NCBI GenBank assembly: GCA_003218935.1
Contig: QHPA01000364.1
Location: 1 to 8,661, forward strand
DNA: 8,661 nt
Origin: Verrucomicrobiota bacterium
GTDB lineage: Bacteria; Verrucomicrobiota; Verrucomicrobiia; Limisphaerales; AV2
Reading direction: 5' to 3'
Positions 1 to 6,434 of this stretch are shown piece by piece (within the stretch, counting starts at the first letter, position 1; each line of letters opens with the position of its first letter). The position numbers and the translations under genes were made by a program. A model generated the notes under the pieces. The model did not search any database. It had not been told where the DNA came from and saw only the letters and a program-made list of their open reading frames with translations.

Positions 1-327
1 CTCGCGCTGCTCTATCGCAAAACGTTGCGCGACATCGAGAAAATCACCGGGCGGAGAATCGAGCGCCTGCACATCGTCGGCGGGGGAACCAGGAACAGTT
101 TGCTGAATCACTTTACCGCCAACGCGCTCCAGATTCCGGTCGATATCGGCCCGGCTGAAGCCACGGCGGCCGGCAACGTCCTCGTGCAAGCGATGGCGCT
201 GGGACACGTGCCTTCGCTCGAACAGGCGCGCAAGATCGTTCGCGAGTCGTTCAACACGGAGATCATCCAGCCGCACGCCGCCGCGTGGAACTCGGCTTAT
301 GAACGCCTGGAAAAATTGTTCGGGTAA
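1..327 (+). CDS. rhaB: Rhamnulokinase, C-terminal part (FGGY sugar kinase)
   Basis: This is the last ~108 residues of a sugar kinase whose start lies before the window; the frame is open from base 1 to the TAA at 325-327. The family phosphorylates L-rhamnulose with ATP to L-rhamnulose-1-phosphate in the cytoplasm. The fragment carries the C-terminal FGGY signature: HIVGGGTRNSLLNHFTANAL, the glycine-rich nucleotide-binding turn, followed by the DIGPAEATAAGN loop and a helical tail ending EKLFG. In rhamnulokinases this region reads very similarly, and the next plus-strand gene (2181-4219) encodes the following pathway step, which favours rhamnulokinase over xylulokinase or glycerol kinase. Unlike a tight rha operon, the two plus-strand genes are separated by about 1.85 kb holding minus-strand genes. 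The substrate is inferred partly from that neighbour. Confidence 0.85.
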   Translation, partial: LALLYRKTLRDIEKITGRRIERLHIVGGGTRNSLLNHFTANALQIPVDIGPAEATAAGNVLVQAMALGHVPSLEQARKIVRESFNTEIIQPHAAAWNSAYERLEKLFG

Positions 328-333
328 CGCCTG

Positions 334-360
334 ACCCCTAATGGCCGGCGCCAGAGGGGT
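334..360 (+). terminator. Hairpin just after the rhamnulokinase stop
   Basis: An ACCCCT at 334-339 pairs with AGGGGT at 355-360, and inside it TGGC (342-345) pairs with GCCA (350-353) around a CGGC loop, giving a two-part stem beginning 7 bases after the kinase stop codon. There is no U-tract after it, so it is at best an imperfect intrinsic terminator or an mRNA-stabilising end. It also contains the stop codon of the minus-strand fragment at 338-447. Confidence 0.4.
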
Positions 361-447
361 AGCCGTAGCCGACGATGGCGCCCGCCACAACAGCGACAAC
401 CACAACCACGACGATCACATCACCCAGGGTGGCTGAGGGTGTCAACA
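338..447 (-). pseudogene. 3' fragment of a small hydrophobic protein
   Basis: On the minus strand a frame opens after a TGA and reads LLTPSATLGDVIVVVVVV, then AVVAGAIVGYGYPSGAGH, then stop (TAG at 340-338). It looks like the end of a small membrane or lipoprotein-like polypeptide: one strongly hydrophobic run of about 17 residues followed by a Gly/Tyr-rich tail. Only TTG codons could start it, and the upstream sequence in the other frame belongs to a LOG-family gene. I therefore read it as the 3' remnant of a gene whose 5' part was lost when it was joined to that LOG fragment. I do not recognise the family. The Val run could be chance in GC-rich sequence, so confidence is low. Confidence 0.3.
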
Positions 448-533
448 ATCAGCGCCGCGAGTTCGCGCGCCGTTTCGAAATAGACCGGCGAGAGCGCGTC
501 ACTTGACGAACTGAACACGCAGATCGTTTTCAT
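420..533 (-). pseudogene. LOG-family (lysine-decarboxylase-like) protein, 5' fragment
   Basis: The ATG at 533-531 (minus strand) opens a 37-codon frame beginning MKTICVFSSSSDALSPVYFE, then TARELAALI. This matches the start of LOG-family proteins (annotated as cytokinin riboside 5'-monophosphate phosphoribohydrolase, or TIGR00730 'lysine decarboxylase'), which normally open MKxICVFCGSS followed by a helix with A-x-x-L-G-x-x-L. After residue ~29 the similarity stops: the expected G-x-T-L-V-Y-G-G-G strand and the catalytic PGGxGT motif are absent, and the frame runs into VDTLSHPG and a TGA. Full-length members are roughly 180-250 residues, so over 80% is missing and no room remains before rhaB. 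A weak purine-rich AGAAGAAA lies upstream of the ATG. The truncation point is around 430-450. The product should be non-functional. Confidence 0.6.
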
Positions 534-590
534 AGATTTCTTCTGCCGTGGCCGCGCAGCCGCTCTGCGCATGTTCCCGTTCTTCCCGCG

Positions 591-2036
591 CTACGTCCCG
601 GTGTCGACGAATCGAATCAGGATCGCCACTTGGATTGTCGCAACCAGATTCATCAGGCTGTGCATCAGAATCGCCGGGATGATGGAATTCGTCTTCATTC
701 GAGCATAACCCAGCAATAAACCGCTGGCAAAAATGCTGGCGACTCCGTACCAGTCGTATTGAAAGTGAATCACCGACCACAACAACGAAGTCAGGAGGAT
801 CGCTCCCCGGCTGCCCATCCGCGAGCGGCTGAGCCCCACAAATAGAAATCCGCGGAAAAAGATTTCTTCATTCAGCGGTGCCAGGACGATGATGGCAAAC
901 CAGAACAGCGGCGGGAACCAGGCCGACTTGTACGATTCAACGATCACCTCGGGAACAATGGGCCGACCGAGCAACGTGCTCAGCCCATCCGACAACGCCC
1001 CCAGCGCCAGCAACGCGATGCACCAGCGGACAAGTTGTTTCGTCGGCACGCGCTTCAGCCCCAGGTAATCGAAAACCGAAATTCCTTTCCGAATCCAGGC
1101 GAACAGCCATGTCAGACCGATGCCCACCGGAGCAGCCCCGCAAGTTGCCAACGCAAGGAACAGTCCGTTCGTTTGCAACTTCTTCCGGTCCGTCAAAATC
1201 TCCCCATGCCCGCTCGACATCGCAACGGCGCTGAATATCATTCCGACGACGATTTGAGCCCCAACGAAAGCCACCGAAATCGCCACCGCGAATCCGAGTG
1301 TCGTCCAAAAGCCCCATGGCCCAGGCGCAGTGACAGCGGGAAATGGCGGTGGTCTCCCTTGTGTGGGTGGCTCCACACCGCCGACAAGGTCTGCCAGCAA
1401 AACGTCTGAAATTCTCCCCTTCACCAGATCGGCTGCCTGGAGTTGTTCCGACGGAAAACTTTGTGCAACGGCCACGCAGCGCATTCCGGCCACCTTGGCC
1501 GCTTGCACACCATTCGCGGCATCCTCGATCACGGCGCATTGCTCCGGCATCAGTTCCAGCTTGCGCATCGCGGCGAGGAAAAGGTCCGGTGCCGGCTTTT
1601 TGTGCACCACATCTTCAGCAGTCACGATGGCGTCCCACAGCTCCGGTGGCAGGCCAATCTTTTTCAGGTTGTCATTGAGCTTGATGCGGTCGGCGCTCGA
1701 AGCGACGGCGACTTTCAGTCCGGCATTCCGGCAGGCGCGAACCAGCTCGACCGCGCCGGGAAAAGCGTTGAGCCTGGACGGCACGAGTTCAAGATAGATT
1801 TCGTAGGTCCGTTTCTTGGCTGATGAAACGTCAAGCGGAAAATTGTATTTCTCCGCCACGCCGCCGATGTTACGGTCTTCGCCCGCGCCTACGAACTGAC
1901 GAAAATCTTCCGTTTGCACCGTCAAGCCTTTCTCCTTGAACATGGCCATTGCGGCTGCACTGATGAGCGGCTCCGAATCGGTCAGCACACCGTCCATATC
2001 GAAAATCACCGCGCGGATTGTTCGCTCGTCGGCCAC
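591..2036 (-). CDS. HAD-family hydrolase fused to CPBP intramembrane protease
   Basis: One uninterrupted frame joins two enzymes. Numbered from the GTG at 2036, residues 1-~218 form a HAD phosphatase/beta-phosphoglucomutase-like domain: FDMDG with nucleophile Asp13 and Asp15, motif II VASS (111-114), motif III around Lys146/147 (KKPAPD), motif IV EDAANG (171-176), and a helical C1 cap in between. From ~221 comes a membrane domain with several hydrophobic helices and the CPBP (CAAX/Abi) signature: EEIFFR at 390-395, His424 in SVIHF, and HSLMN from His459. CPBP proteins are intramembrane metalloproteases or scaffold-like relatives. A Pro-rich linker (EPPTQGRPPPFP) joins the halves, and its GTG at 1376-1374 could once have started a separate CPBP gene. 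ATG at 2126 and GTG at 2084 are alternative starts; I chose 2036 because HAD proteins begin about 10 residues before FDMDG. No start has a clear Shine-Dalgarno. All catalytic motifs of both domains are present. Substrates are unknown. Confidence 0.75.
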   Translation of the reverse strand: MADERTIRAVIFDMDGVLTDSEPLISAAAMAMFKEKGLTVQTEDFRQFVGAGEDRNIGGVAEKYNFPLDVSSAKKRTYEIYLELVPSRLNAFPGAVELVRACRNAGLKVAVASSADRIKLNDNLKKIGLPPELWDAIVTAEDVVHKKPAPDLFLAAMRKLELMPEQCAVIEDAANGVQAAKVAGMRCVAVAQSFPSEQLQAADLVKGRISDVLLADLVGGVEPPTQGRPPPFPAVTAPGPWGFWTTLGFAVAISVAFVGAQIVVGMIFSAVAMSSGHGEILTDRKKLQTNGLFLALATCGAAPVGIGLTWLFAWIRKGISVFDYLGLKRVPTKQLVRWCIALLALGALSDGLSTLLGRPIVPEVIVESYKSAWFPPLFWFAIIVLAPLNEEIFFRGFLFVGLSRSRMGSRGAILLTSLLWSVIHFQYDWYGVASIFASGLLLGYARMKTNSIIPAILMHSLMNLVATIQVAILIRFVDTGT

Positions 2037-2180
2037 AGGCCGAAGAGTGTCGAAAAAAAATCGTTGCCACAATTGCTTTCTCACGCTGAGCTTACAGGCC
2101 GCGTTTCGATTCGGGAGGGACGGCATGCGGCCGGCCCTGAACATGCGGGCGGCGGCAGCGTCCCGTTTTTTTAAATCTGT

Positions 2181-2490
2181 ATGACTCAAAAGACTTACCA
2201 ATACGTAAACAACTTCTGGGACGACACGGAAGCCGGGAAACAGAGCGGCGTGGACCGGCTTATTTACCGCTCCAACAAGCTCGGCGCCGACCAGCGCATC
2301 ACCAACACCGGCGGCGGCAATACGTCCGCCAAACTCTCGGAGAAAGACCCGCTTACCGGCCGCACCGTGGAAGTCCTTTGGGTGAAAGGCTCCGGCGGCG
2401 ATTTGCGGACCTCGACCCGCGAGAACTTCTCGTCGCTGTACATCGACAAACTCGTCGGCCTGATTCCGCGCTATAAGGAGGCGCCCGTGA
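2181..2490 (+). pseudogene. rhaD: Rhamnulose-1-P aldolase/lactaldehyde dehydrogenase, fragment 1 (aldolase N-terminus)
   Basis: First of three pieces of one gene. It starts at ATG 2181 (MTQKTYQYVNNFWDD) with no Shine-Dalgarno, after a T-rich stretch. About 103 residues align in my memory with the N-terminus of the bifunctional aldolase/dehydrogenase family: the class II aldolase phosphate-binding region ITNTGGGNTSAKL and VLWVKGSGGDL. The enzyme cleaves L-rhamnulose-1-phosphate into DHAP and L-lactaldehyde. Around 2490 the family sequence stops. The next 44 bases (2493-2536) are an inverted copy of this gene's own bases 2299-2342, after which aldolase coding resumes in another frame. Translating straight on gives a nonsense tail (ECRHRRRR) to a stop at 2732. 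Roughly 45-50 residues expected here, including the His-rich H-x-D-H-x-H-P metal-binding segment, are missing. Confidence 0.8.
2299..2342 (+). repeat. Inverted repeat, source arm (44 bp)
   Basis: These bases encode the conserved TNTGGGNTSAKL segment of the aldolase in its proper place. The reverse complement reappears at 2493-2536 with 43 of 44 bases identical; the one difference pairs 2337 with 2498. Because this arm fits the protein family and the other does not, this one is the original. Confidence 0.95.
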
Positions 2491-2492
2491 AC

Positions 2493-2536
2493 CTCCGGGA
2501 GTTTGGCGGACGTATTGCCGCCGCCGGTGTTGGTGA
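2493..2536 (-). repeat. Inverted repeat, inserted arm (44 bp)
   Basis: Reverse-complement copy of 2299-2342 (43/44), 150 bases downstream, lying where the aldolase's metal-binding segment should be. Read on the minus strand it encodes TNTGGGNTSAKLPE again, with Pro in place of the original Ser. The match ends abruptly on both sides (2492 and 2537 do not match). The two arms could fold into a 44-bp stem with a 150-base loop. Confidence 0.95.
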
Positions 2537-3335
2537 ATGCCGTCATCGCCGTCGCCGCGTCGGCGCGCTGCCAGGCGTTGACGAAAGAGATTTACGGCGA
2601 GGAAATAGGTTACGTGCCATGGATGCGGCCTGGATTCGAACTTGGCCTCGCCATGCAGGACATCGCGCGCAAGAACCCGAAGCTGCACGGCATCATGATG
2701 GGCCAGCACGGCCTCATCAACTGGGCCGATAATGACCAGGACTGTTACTTCACCACACTCGATTTGATTGAGAAGGCAACGGCGTTCATCGAAAAGAAAT
2801 ATGCCGCGAACGGCGGCGACAAAGCGGCGTTTGGCGGGGCGAAATATCAAACGCTCGCGCCGGAAAAGCGCGGTGAGACCTTTGCCGCGATTCTTCCGTG
2901 GCTGCGTGGCCAGGTGAGCCAGCAACGCCGTTTCATCGGCACAGTGCAGGACGACGAGAAAATTCTTCGGTTTGTGAACTCGAAGGACGCGCCACGGTTA
3001 GCTGAATCAGGAACCAGTTGCCCTGACCATTTCCTGCGCACGAAGATCAAACCGCTCTACGTGGATTGGAACCCGCAAGCAGTGGATTTAGCCGCCTTGA
3101 AGAAGAAACTGCTCACCGGCCTCGAACAATACCGCAAGGACTACGCCGCGTATTATGCGAAGTGCAAACACGCCAACTCGCCCGCCATGCGCGACCCGAA
3201 CCCGACGGTCATTCTCATCCCCGGCCTCGGCATGATTGCGTTCGGCAAGGACAAGAGCGAATCGCGCGTGACTGCCGAGTTTTACAGCTGCGCCGTGGAA
3301 GTCATGCGCGGCGCGGAAGCCATCGACAAGTATAC
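2536..3335 (+). pseudogene. rhaD: Rhamnulose-1-P aldolase/lactaldehyde dehydrogenase, fragment 2 (aldolase C-terminal part)
   Basis: Aldolase coding resumes at NAVIAVAAS (2536) in a frame different from fragment 1 and runs about 266 residues to AEAIDKYT. Recognisable features are EIGYVPWMRPGFELGL, the remaining class II aldolase metal-binding His in MGQHGLINW (around 2705), and the family-specific linker NPTVILIPGLGMIAFGKDKSESRVTAEFY. The upstream frame is open back to a TTG at 2503, but those 11 residues (MADVLPPPVLV) come from the inverted copy, not from the family. At about 3334-3338 the frame changes again: about 20-25 residues normally joining the domains (a segment resembling LPxQEAFDIEYWxLEEAKLxR in my memory of the family) are missing, and the dehydrogenase begins in the third frame. 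The nominal ORF continues to 3732 as nonsense. Apart from the two breaks the residues look well conserved, so the damage is recent or artefactual. Confidence 0.8.
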
Positions 3336-3337
3336 GG

Positions 3338-4219
3338 ATGCCGCCGGAAAAAGAGCTGGCGCGGCAGGTGCACGTCGTCATCGGCGCTGGCTCCGGCATC
3401 GGCAAGGAAGTCGCCCATCGGCTCGTCAAAGAAGGGGCGCACATTGTTTGCGTCGATTTGAAAACGGAGACTGCGCAAGCGACGGCGAAGGAAATCACCG
3501 ACAAAAACGGCCTCGGCATCGGCGTGGCCGGCAGCGGTGTCTCAAATTGCGGTCCAGCCATCGGCCTCGCGTGCGACATCACCAACCGCGCCAGCGTCCG
3601 CACGATGCTCGACCAGGTGGCGCTCGCCTACGGCGGGTTCGACTCCATCATCATCACCGCCGGCATCTTTTTCTCGCCCGACACCAGCGGCCACATCCCC
3701 GACGACAAATGGGACCTCACCTTCCGCATTAACGTCACCGGCAGTTACATCGTCGCTGACGAAGCCGCGAAGATTTGGAAGGAACAAGGCCTGCCCGGCA
3801 GTCTGGTGCTCACCACCAGCGCCAATGCCGTCGTAGCCAAGAAAGGTTCGGTGGCCTACGACACCAGCAAAGCCGCGGCGAACCATCTCGTGCGCGAACT
3901 GGCCATCGAACTGGCGCCGCTGGTCCGCGTGAACGGCGTGGCGCCGGCAACGGTCATTCAAGGCAGCTCGATGTTCCCGCGCGAACGCGTCATCGCCGCG
4001 CTGGCGAAATACAATATTGCCTACAGCGAAAGCGAACCCGACGACGCGTTGCGCGACAAACTGGCAAGGTTTTATGCCGACCGCACACTCACCAAGTCGC
4101 CCATCACACCCGCCGACCAGGCCGAGGCGTTCTTCCTGCTCGTGAGCAATCGTCTGAGCAGGACCACCGGCCAGATCATCACCGTGGACGGCGGCTTGCA
4201 CGAGGCGTTCCTGAGGTGA
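3338..4219 (+). CDS. rhaD: Rhamnulose-1-P aldolase/lactaldehyde dehydrogenase, fragment 3 (SDR dehydrogenase domain)
   Basis: A 293-codon frame from ATG 3338 to the stop before 4220 encodes a complete short-chain dehydrogenase domain. It has the NAD-binding GAGSGIG (16-22), an acidic residue after strand 2 (VCVD, Asp40), TAG (107-109) in place of NAG, INVTG (131-135), a catalytic Ser near 161, the Y174-x-x-x-K178 pair (YDTSK), and the C-terminal TGQIITVDGG (277-286). In the fused family this domain oxidises L-lactaldehyde to lactate with NAD, the last step of this rhamnose route. MPPEKELARQ, the residues preceding the Rossmann fold, normally sit inside the fused protein, so the ATG is an internal Met that happens to be usable. 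If translated alone it could fold as a free dehydrogenase, but no ribosome binding site is seen. Here it is best regarded as the 3' third of the broken gene. Confidence 0.8.
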   Translation: MPPEKELARQVHVVIGAGSGIGKEVAHRLVKEGAHIVCVDLKTETAQATAKEITDKNGLGIGVAGSGVSNCGPAIGLACDITNRASVRTMLDQVALAYGGFDSIIITAGIFFSPDTSGHIPDDKWDLTFRINVTGSYIVADEAAKIWKEQGLPGSLVLTTSANAVVAKKGSVAYDTSKAAANHLVRELAIELAPLVRVNGVAPATVIQGSSMFPRERVIAALAKYNIAYSESEPDDALRDKLARFYADRTLTKSPITPADQAEAFFLLVSNRLSRTTGQIITVDGGLHEAFLR

Positions 4220-4220
4220 T

Positions 4221-4297
4221 CTGTAGCCGCCGACGTAAGGAGGCGGACGGTTTAGGTTTGGTGAATGGTTTCCGCCTCCTAACATTGGCGGCTACAG
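4221..4297 (+). terminator. Long hairpin between convergent genes (palindromic repeat)
   Basis: Bases 4221-4247 and 4271-4297 are inverted repeats, 24 of 27 paired, around a 23-base loop. They fill the 81-base gap between the end of the dehydrogenase (4219) and the stop of the opposing gene (4301), so the structure can act as a bidirectional transcription end, although no T-tract follows either arm. The left arm and loop edge (4223-4259) recur at 5600-5635 inside a coding sequence, which marks it as a dispersed palindromic repeat rather than a dedicated terminator. Confidence 0.7.
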
Positions 4298-4300
4298 TGG

Positions 4301-5800
4301 TTACGGGCCGACGGGCGACGCATTGATTTGAACCCGGTTGCGGTCGCCGATGGTGGCCTGACCCTGAATCAGCGCATAGGGAAGCTGCGATCGAATTTTC
4401 GGTGGCCGGCGTTGTTTCGGAACCAAGGTGCGTTTGTCCGTGGCTAACCTGGCGCCCAGGACAATCGCGCTTGTTTGGTTCGTGTTCGCCAAAAAATTTC
4501 CCTGGAACACCACCAACTGGTTCAACGTGCGATTCGTCCCGGCAACGTGGAAGAAGACATTCTGCGGCCCTGCCGTTTCGCCGTAGGCCGTTTCGGAAAC
4601 GCTTTCGACCCGCCGCGCTTCCGGTTCGACTTTTTTCTTCAGGTCCGCCTGCGCTGTCTGGGCGGCGACGACGCGTTTGGCGACTTCCTCGTTCTCCGGT
4701 CCATCAATCGCGCCCTCGTAAATCGAACCGTCCGCGTCCACGACGCGAATCTGCTGACCGGCCTGTTCGACTTGAAATGATCTCAGCACATTCGGGATTG
4801 GCGGCGAATTGAAGTTGACGCGATATCTCCGCACTTGCGCGTATTGCTGTCCCGTCTCATTCAACGCGACCTGGTTGGTTGCCGCGGCGACGCCAAATCC
4901 CGCTCCGCCTACGCCGGCACTCCGTCCAACATTTGCGATTTCCAAGGTGACTTGCGCACTGGCAACCGGCGGAGCTTGAGGCCGGGCAGCGGCTGCTTGT
5001 TTGTCTGCCGGCACGACTGCGCCCGTTTCCGCACGCCGCAGCGCCAGACCATCACGCTCCATCAGAAGTCTGTTGCGACCATTTACTGGAGCCACTCCGC
5101 GATCGCGCGTCTCGGGTCGGCCCTCTGACGGCGCTGCTTCCTTCGCTCTTTCGGCGTAGGACAATTCCAACGATCTGCCCGTTTCGGGGCTTTTTCGGGT
5201 CTCATCTTTGGCCAGTTGGTCAACTGTCTTCAGTCGCGCATCTTTGGATTCCGCTTTGACCAGAGCTTCCTGTTCCGACGGCTTGTTCTCCGCGAGGGCT
5301 GGCACACTCTGCGCCGGAGGCGACTCGGCAGCTGGAGCCTTGACCGCTTCATAGCCGAGGCGGTTCACCGGCATTTCGCCCGCGCGGCTGCTCTCCGGCG
5401 CAAATTGAGCCGGAGCGTCCCGGCGCGCCGTTTCGGAGGGGAGAGCTTTTTCTTGCTCACGAACCAGCGCAAGTTGCTGCGACTTGAACTTTGATTTGGC
5501 CATTCCAAGAAAAAGAATTCCCACCACAACGACCAGCGCCACGCAAAGCGAACCCGCGAGCGCGAAGCGCGACCAGAGCATTTTCAACCAGCCGACGGCG
5601 TAGCCGCCGACATAAGGAGGCGGATGATTTGGTTTGCCGAGAGGTGCATCGAAGCTTTTGGGGAACGTCCGCGCCACTTCGTCCTGGAGCATCTTGCGCG
5701 TGGCCGGGTGCAACTCAAACGGCGCCTCCGCTTCCTCACGCCGCTTCTGCGCCCAGGTCTTCAGTTGGTCTTCGACATTTCTGTTGGGTTCGTCTGGCAT
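4301..5800 (-). CDS. Single-pass membrane protein, probable ECF sigma partner (anti-sigma-like)
   Basis: 499 residues from ATG 5800, chosen because it lies 13 bases after the sigma-factor stop and gives a sensible N-terminus (MPDEPNRNVEDQLKTWAQ). Residues 1-~78 are charged and probably cytoplasmic, including LHPATRKMLQDEVARTF (30-46). One transmembrane helix follows at about 79-101 (FALAGSLCVALVVVVGILFL). Then comes a long Ala/Glu/Pro-rich low-complexity stalk (~105-310) and a C-terminal domain with FQVEQAGQQIRVVDADGSIYEG, an Asn/Thr-rich stretch (HVAGTNRTLNQLVVFQGNFL) and a closing IQGQATIGDRNRVQINA. There is no zinc-binding H-x-x-x-C-x-x-C of classical ZAS anti-sigma factors, so the anti-sigma role rests on operon position and topology. 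Residues 56-67 (KPNHPPPYVGGY) are encoded by a dispersed palindromic repeat half-copy and are probably an inserted segment. The true function of the periplasmic domain is unknown. Confidence 0.7.
   Translation of the reverse strand: MPDEPNRNVEDQLKTWAQKRREEAEAPFELHPATRKMLQDEVARTFPKSFDAPLGKPNHPPPYVGGYAVGWLKMLWSRFALAGSLCVALVVVVGILFLGMAKSKFKSQQLALVREQEKALPSETARRDAPAQFAPESSRAGEMPVNRLGYEAVKAPAAESPPAQSVPALAENKPSEQEALVKAESKDARLKTVDQLAKDETRKSPETGRSLELSYAERAKEAAPSEGRPETRDRGVAPVNGRNRLLMERDGLALRRAETGAVVPADKQAAAARPQAPPVASAQVTLEIANVGRSAGVGGAGFGVAAATNQVALNETGQQYAQVRRYRVNFNSPPIPNVLRSFQVEQAGQQIRVVDADGSIYEGAIDGPENEEVAKRVVAAQTAQADLKKKVEPEARRVESVSETAYGETAGPQNVFFHVAGTNRTLNQLVVFQGNFLANTNQTSAIVLGARLATDKRTLVPKQRRPPKIRSQLPYALIQGQATIGDRNRVQINASPVGP
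5600..5635 (-). repeat. Half-copy of the palindromic repeat inside a coding sequence
   Basis: 36 bases matching 4223-4259 with three substitutions and one single-base gap; both begin GTAGCCGCCGAC and share TAAGGAGGCGGA. Only the left arm is present; no complementary arm is found in the flanking ~50 bases. Read in the gene's direction it encodes KPNHPPPYVGGY, in frame, just before the transmembrane helix of the sigma-partner protein. Confidence 0.8.
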
Positions 5801-5813
5801 CTCGTTCAAATCG

Positions 5814-6434
5814 TTAGACGGAAGACGGCGCAATATTCTCTCTCGAAAACACATTGCGCGCAATTTCTTCGAAGTGATCCAGGCATTTGCTCAGGCGCGA
5901 ACTGACGGTCTTCACGTTCAACTGCAAGGTGTTGCTGATTTCCTCGTAACTCAAATCACCGAAATAACGAAGCTCGATGATTTCGCGACACGGCTCGCCA
6001 AGCTGATCGAGCGCCTCGCGCATCAATGCGATGCGCTCGGCGTTGATCGCCGTTGCATCGGGCGCGGGCGCATCGCTCGGCGGGTCGATGGTCAAGCCGT
6101 CTTCGCGGTTCTCCGCTTGCAATGAAATTGGCATCTGTCCGCCGCCCCGTTTGGCAGCGCGCTGGCGCTCGCGATAATCGCGCGCCTTGTTCGCCGCGAT
6201 GCGAAAGAGCCAGGTTTGTAACTGGCTTCTGCCGTTGAACGACTCAAGACTTTTGATCACGGACAAAAATGTTTCCTGGCAGATTTCCTCGACGTCCTCG
6301 CGGTTGAATTGAGGCGCGAGTTGAAACACGAAGCGGCCCGCCGCTGCGTAATGGAGGTCAAACAATTCGTCCCAGGCCTGCGCCTCGCCCCGGCGGCACC
6401 GGGCAATCAAGTCGGCTTCGGCATTGGGGTTCAT
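5814..6434 (-). CDS. ECF (extracytoplasmic function) sigma factor
   Basis: 206 residues from ATG 6434 (MNPNAEADLIARCRRGEA). The start is chosen from the normal N-terminus of the family; the longer frame up to 6539 adds an unrelated 35 residues. Region 2 spans about 8-95: AWDELFDLHYAAAGRFVF, then DVEEICQETFLSVIKSL (core RNA polymerase and -10 contact) and the FNGRSQLQTWLFRIAANKARDY helix that binds -10 DNA. Region 4 covers about 145-195: LDQLGEPCREIIELRYFGDLSYEEIS, then NTLQLNVKTVSSRLSKCLDHF, a helix-turn-helix for the -35 element. A charged, Pro-rich linker joins them; there is no region 1 or 3, typical of group 4 sigma factors. It directs RNA polymerase to a small regulon, usually in response to envelope signals relayed by the membrane protein encoded next. 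No Shine-Dalgarno is visible. It is divergent from the exported-protein gene at 6805, a likely target. Confidence 0.92.
   Translation of the reverse strand: MNPNAEADLIARCRRGEAQAWDELFDLHYAAAGRFVFQLAPQFNREDVEEICQETFLSVIKSLESFNGRSQLQTWLFRIAANKARDYRERQRAAKRGGGQMPISLQAENREDGLTIDPPSDAPAPDATAINAERIALMREALDQLGEPCREIIELRYFGDLSYEEISNTLQLNVKTVSSRLSKCLDHFEEIARNVFSRENIAPSSV

Noticed and set aside
499..590. Possible small minus-strand gene ending AATAEEIYENDLRVQFVK.
   Set aside because: It continues from an out-of-frame reading of the CPBP gene and overlaps the LOG-type start in a different frame; the LOG reading is better supported.
937..1539. 200-codon minus-strand ORF rich in Arg and Gly.
   Set aside because: It is an out-of-frame shadow of the HAD/CPBP gene with GC-rich composition and no recognisable motif.
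2299..2536. Site-specific invertible switch (phase-variable inverton) bounded by the 44-bp inverted repeats.
   Set aside because: Inverting the 150-bp middle would put aldolase coding on the wrong strand. One arm is a misplaced copy of coding sequence, no promoter is seen inside, and no invertase gene is nearby.
2037..2546. Long N-terminal extension of the HAD/CPBP frame on the minus strand (open up to 2546).
   Set aside because: Most of it is antisense to the aldolase gene, and its apparent TNTGGGNTSAKL motif comes from the inverted copy at 2493-2536. The HAD domain begins normally near 2036.
3542..4285. 247-codon minus-strand ORF.
   Set aside because: It is antisense to the dehydrogenase domain, which has clear SDR motifs. 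Its PPPYVGGY is the intergenic palindromic repeat read through.
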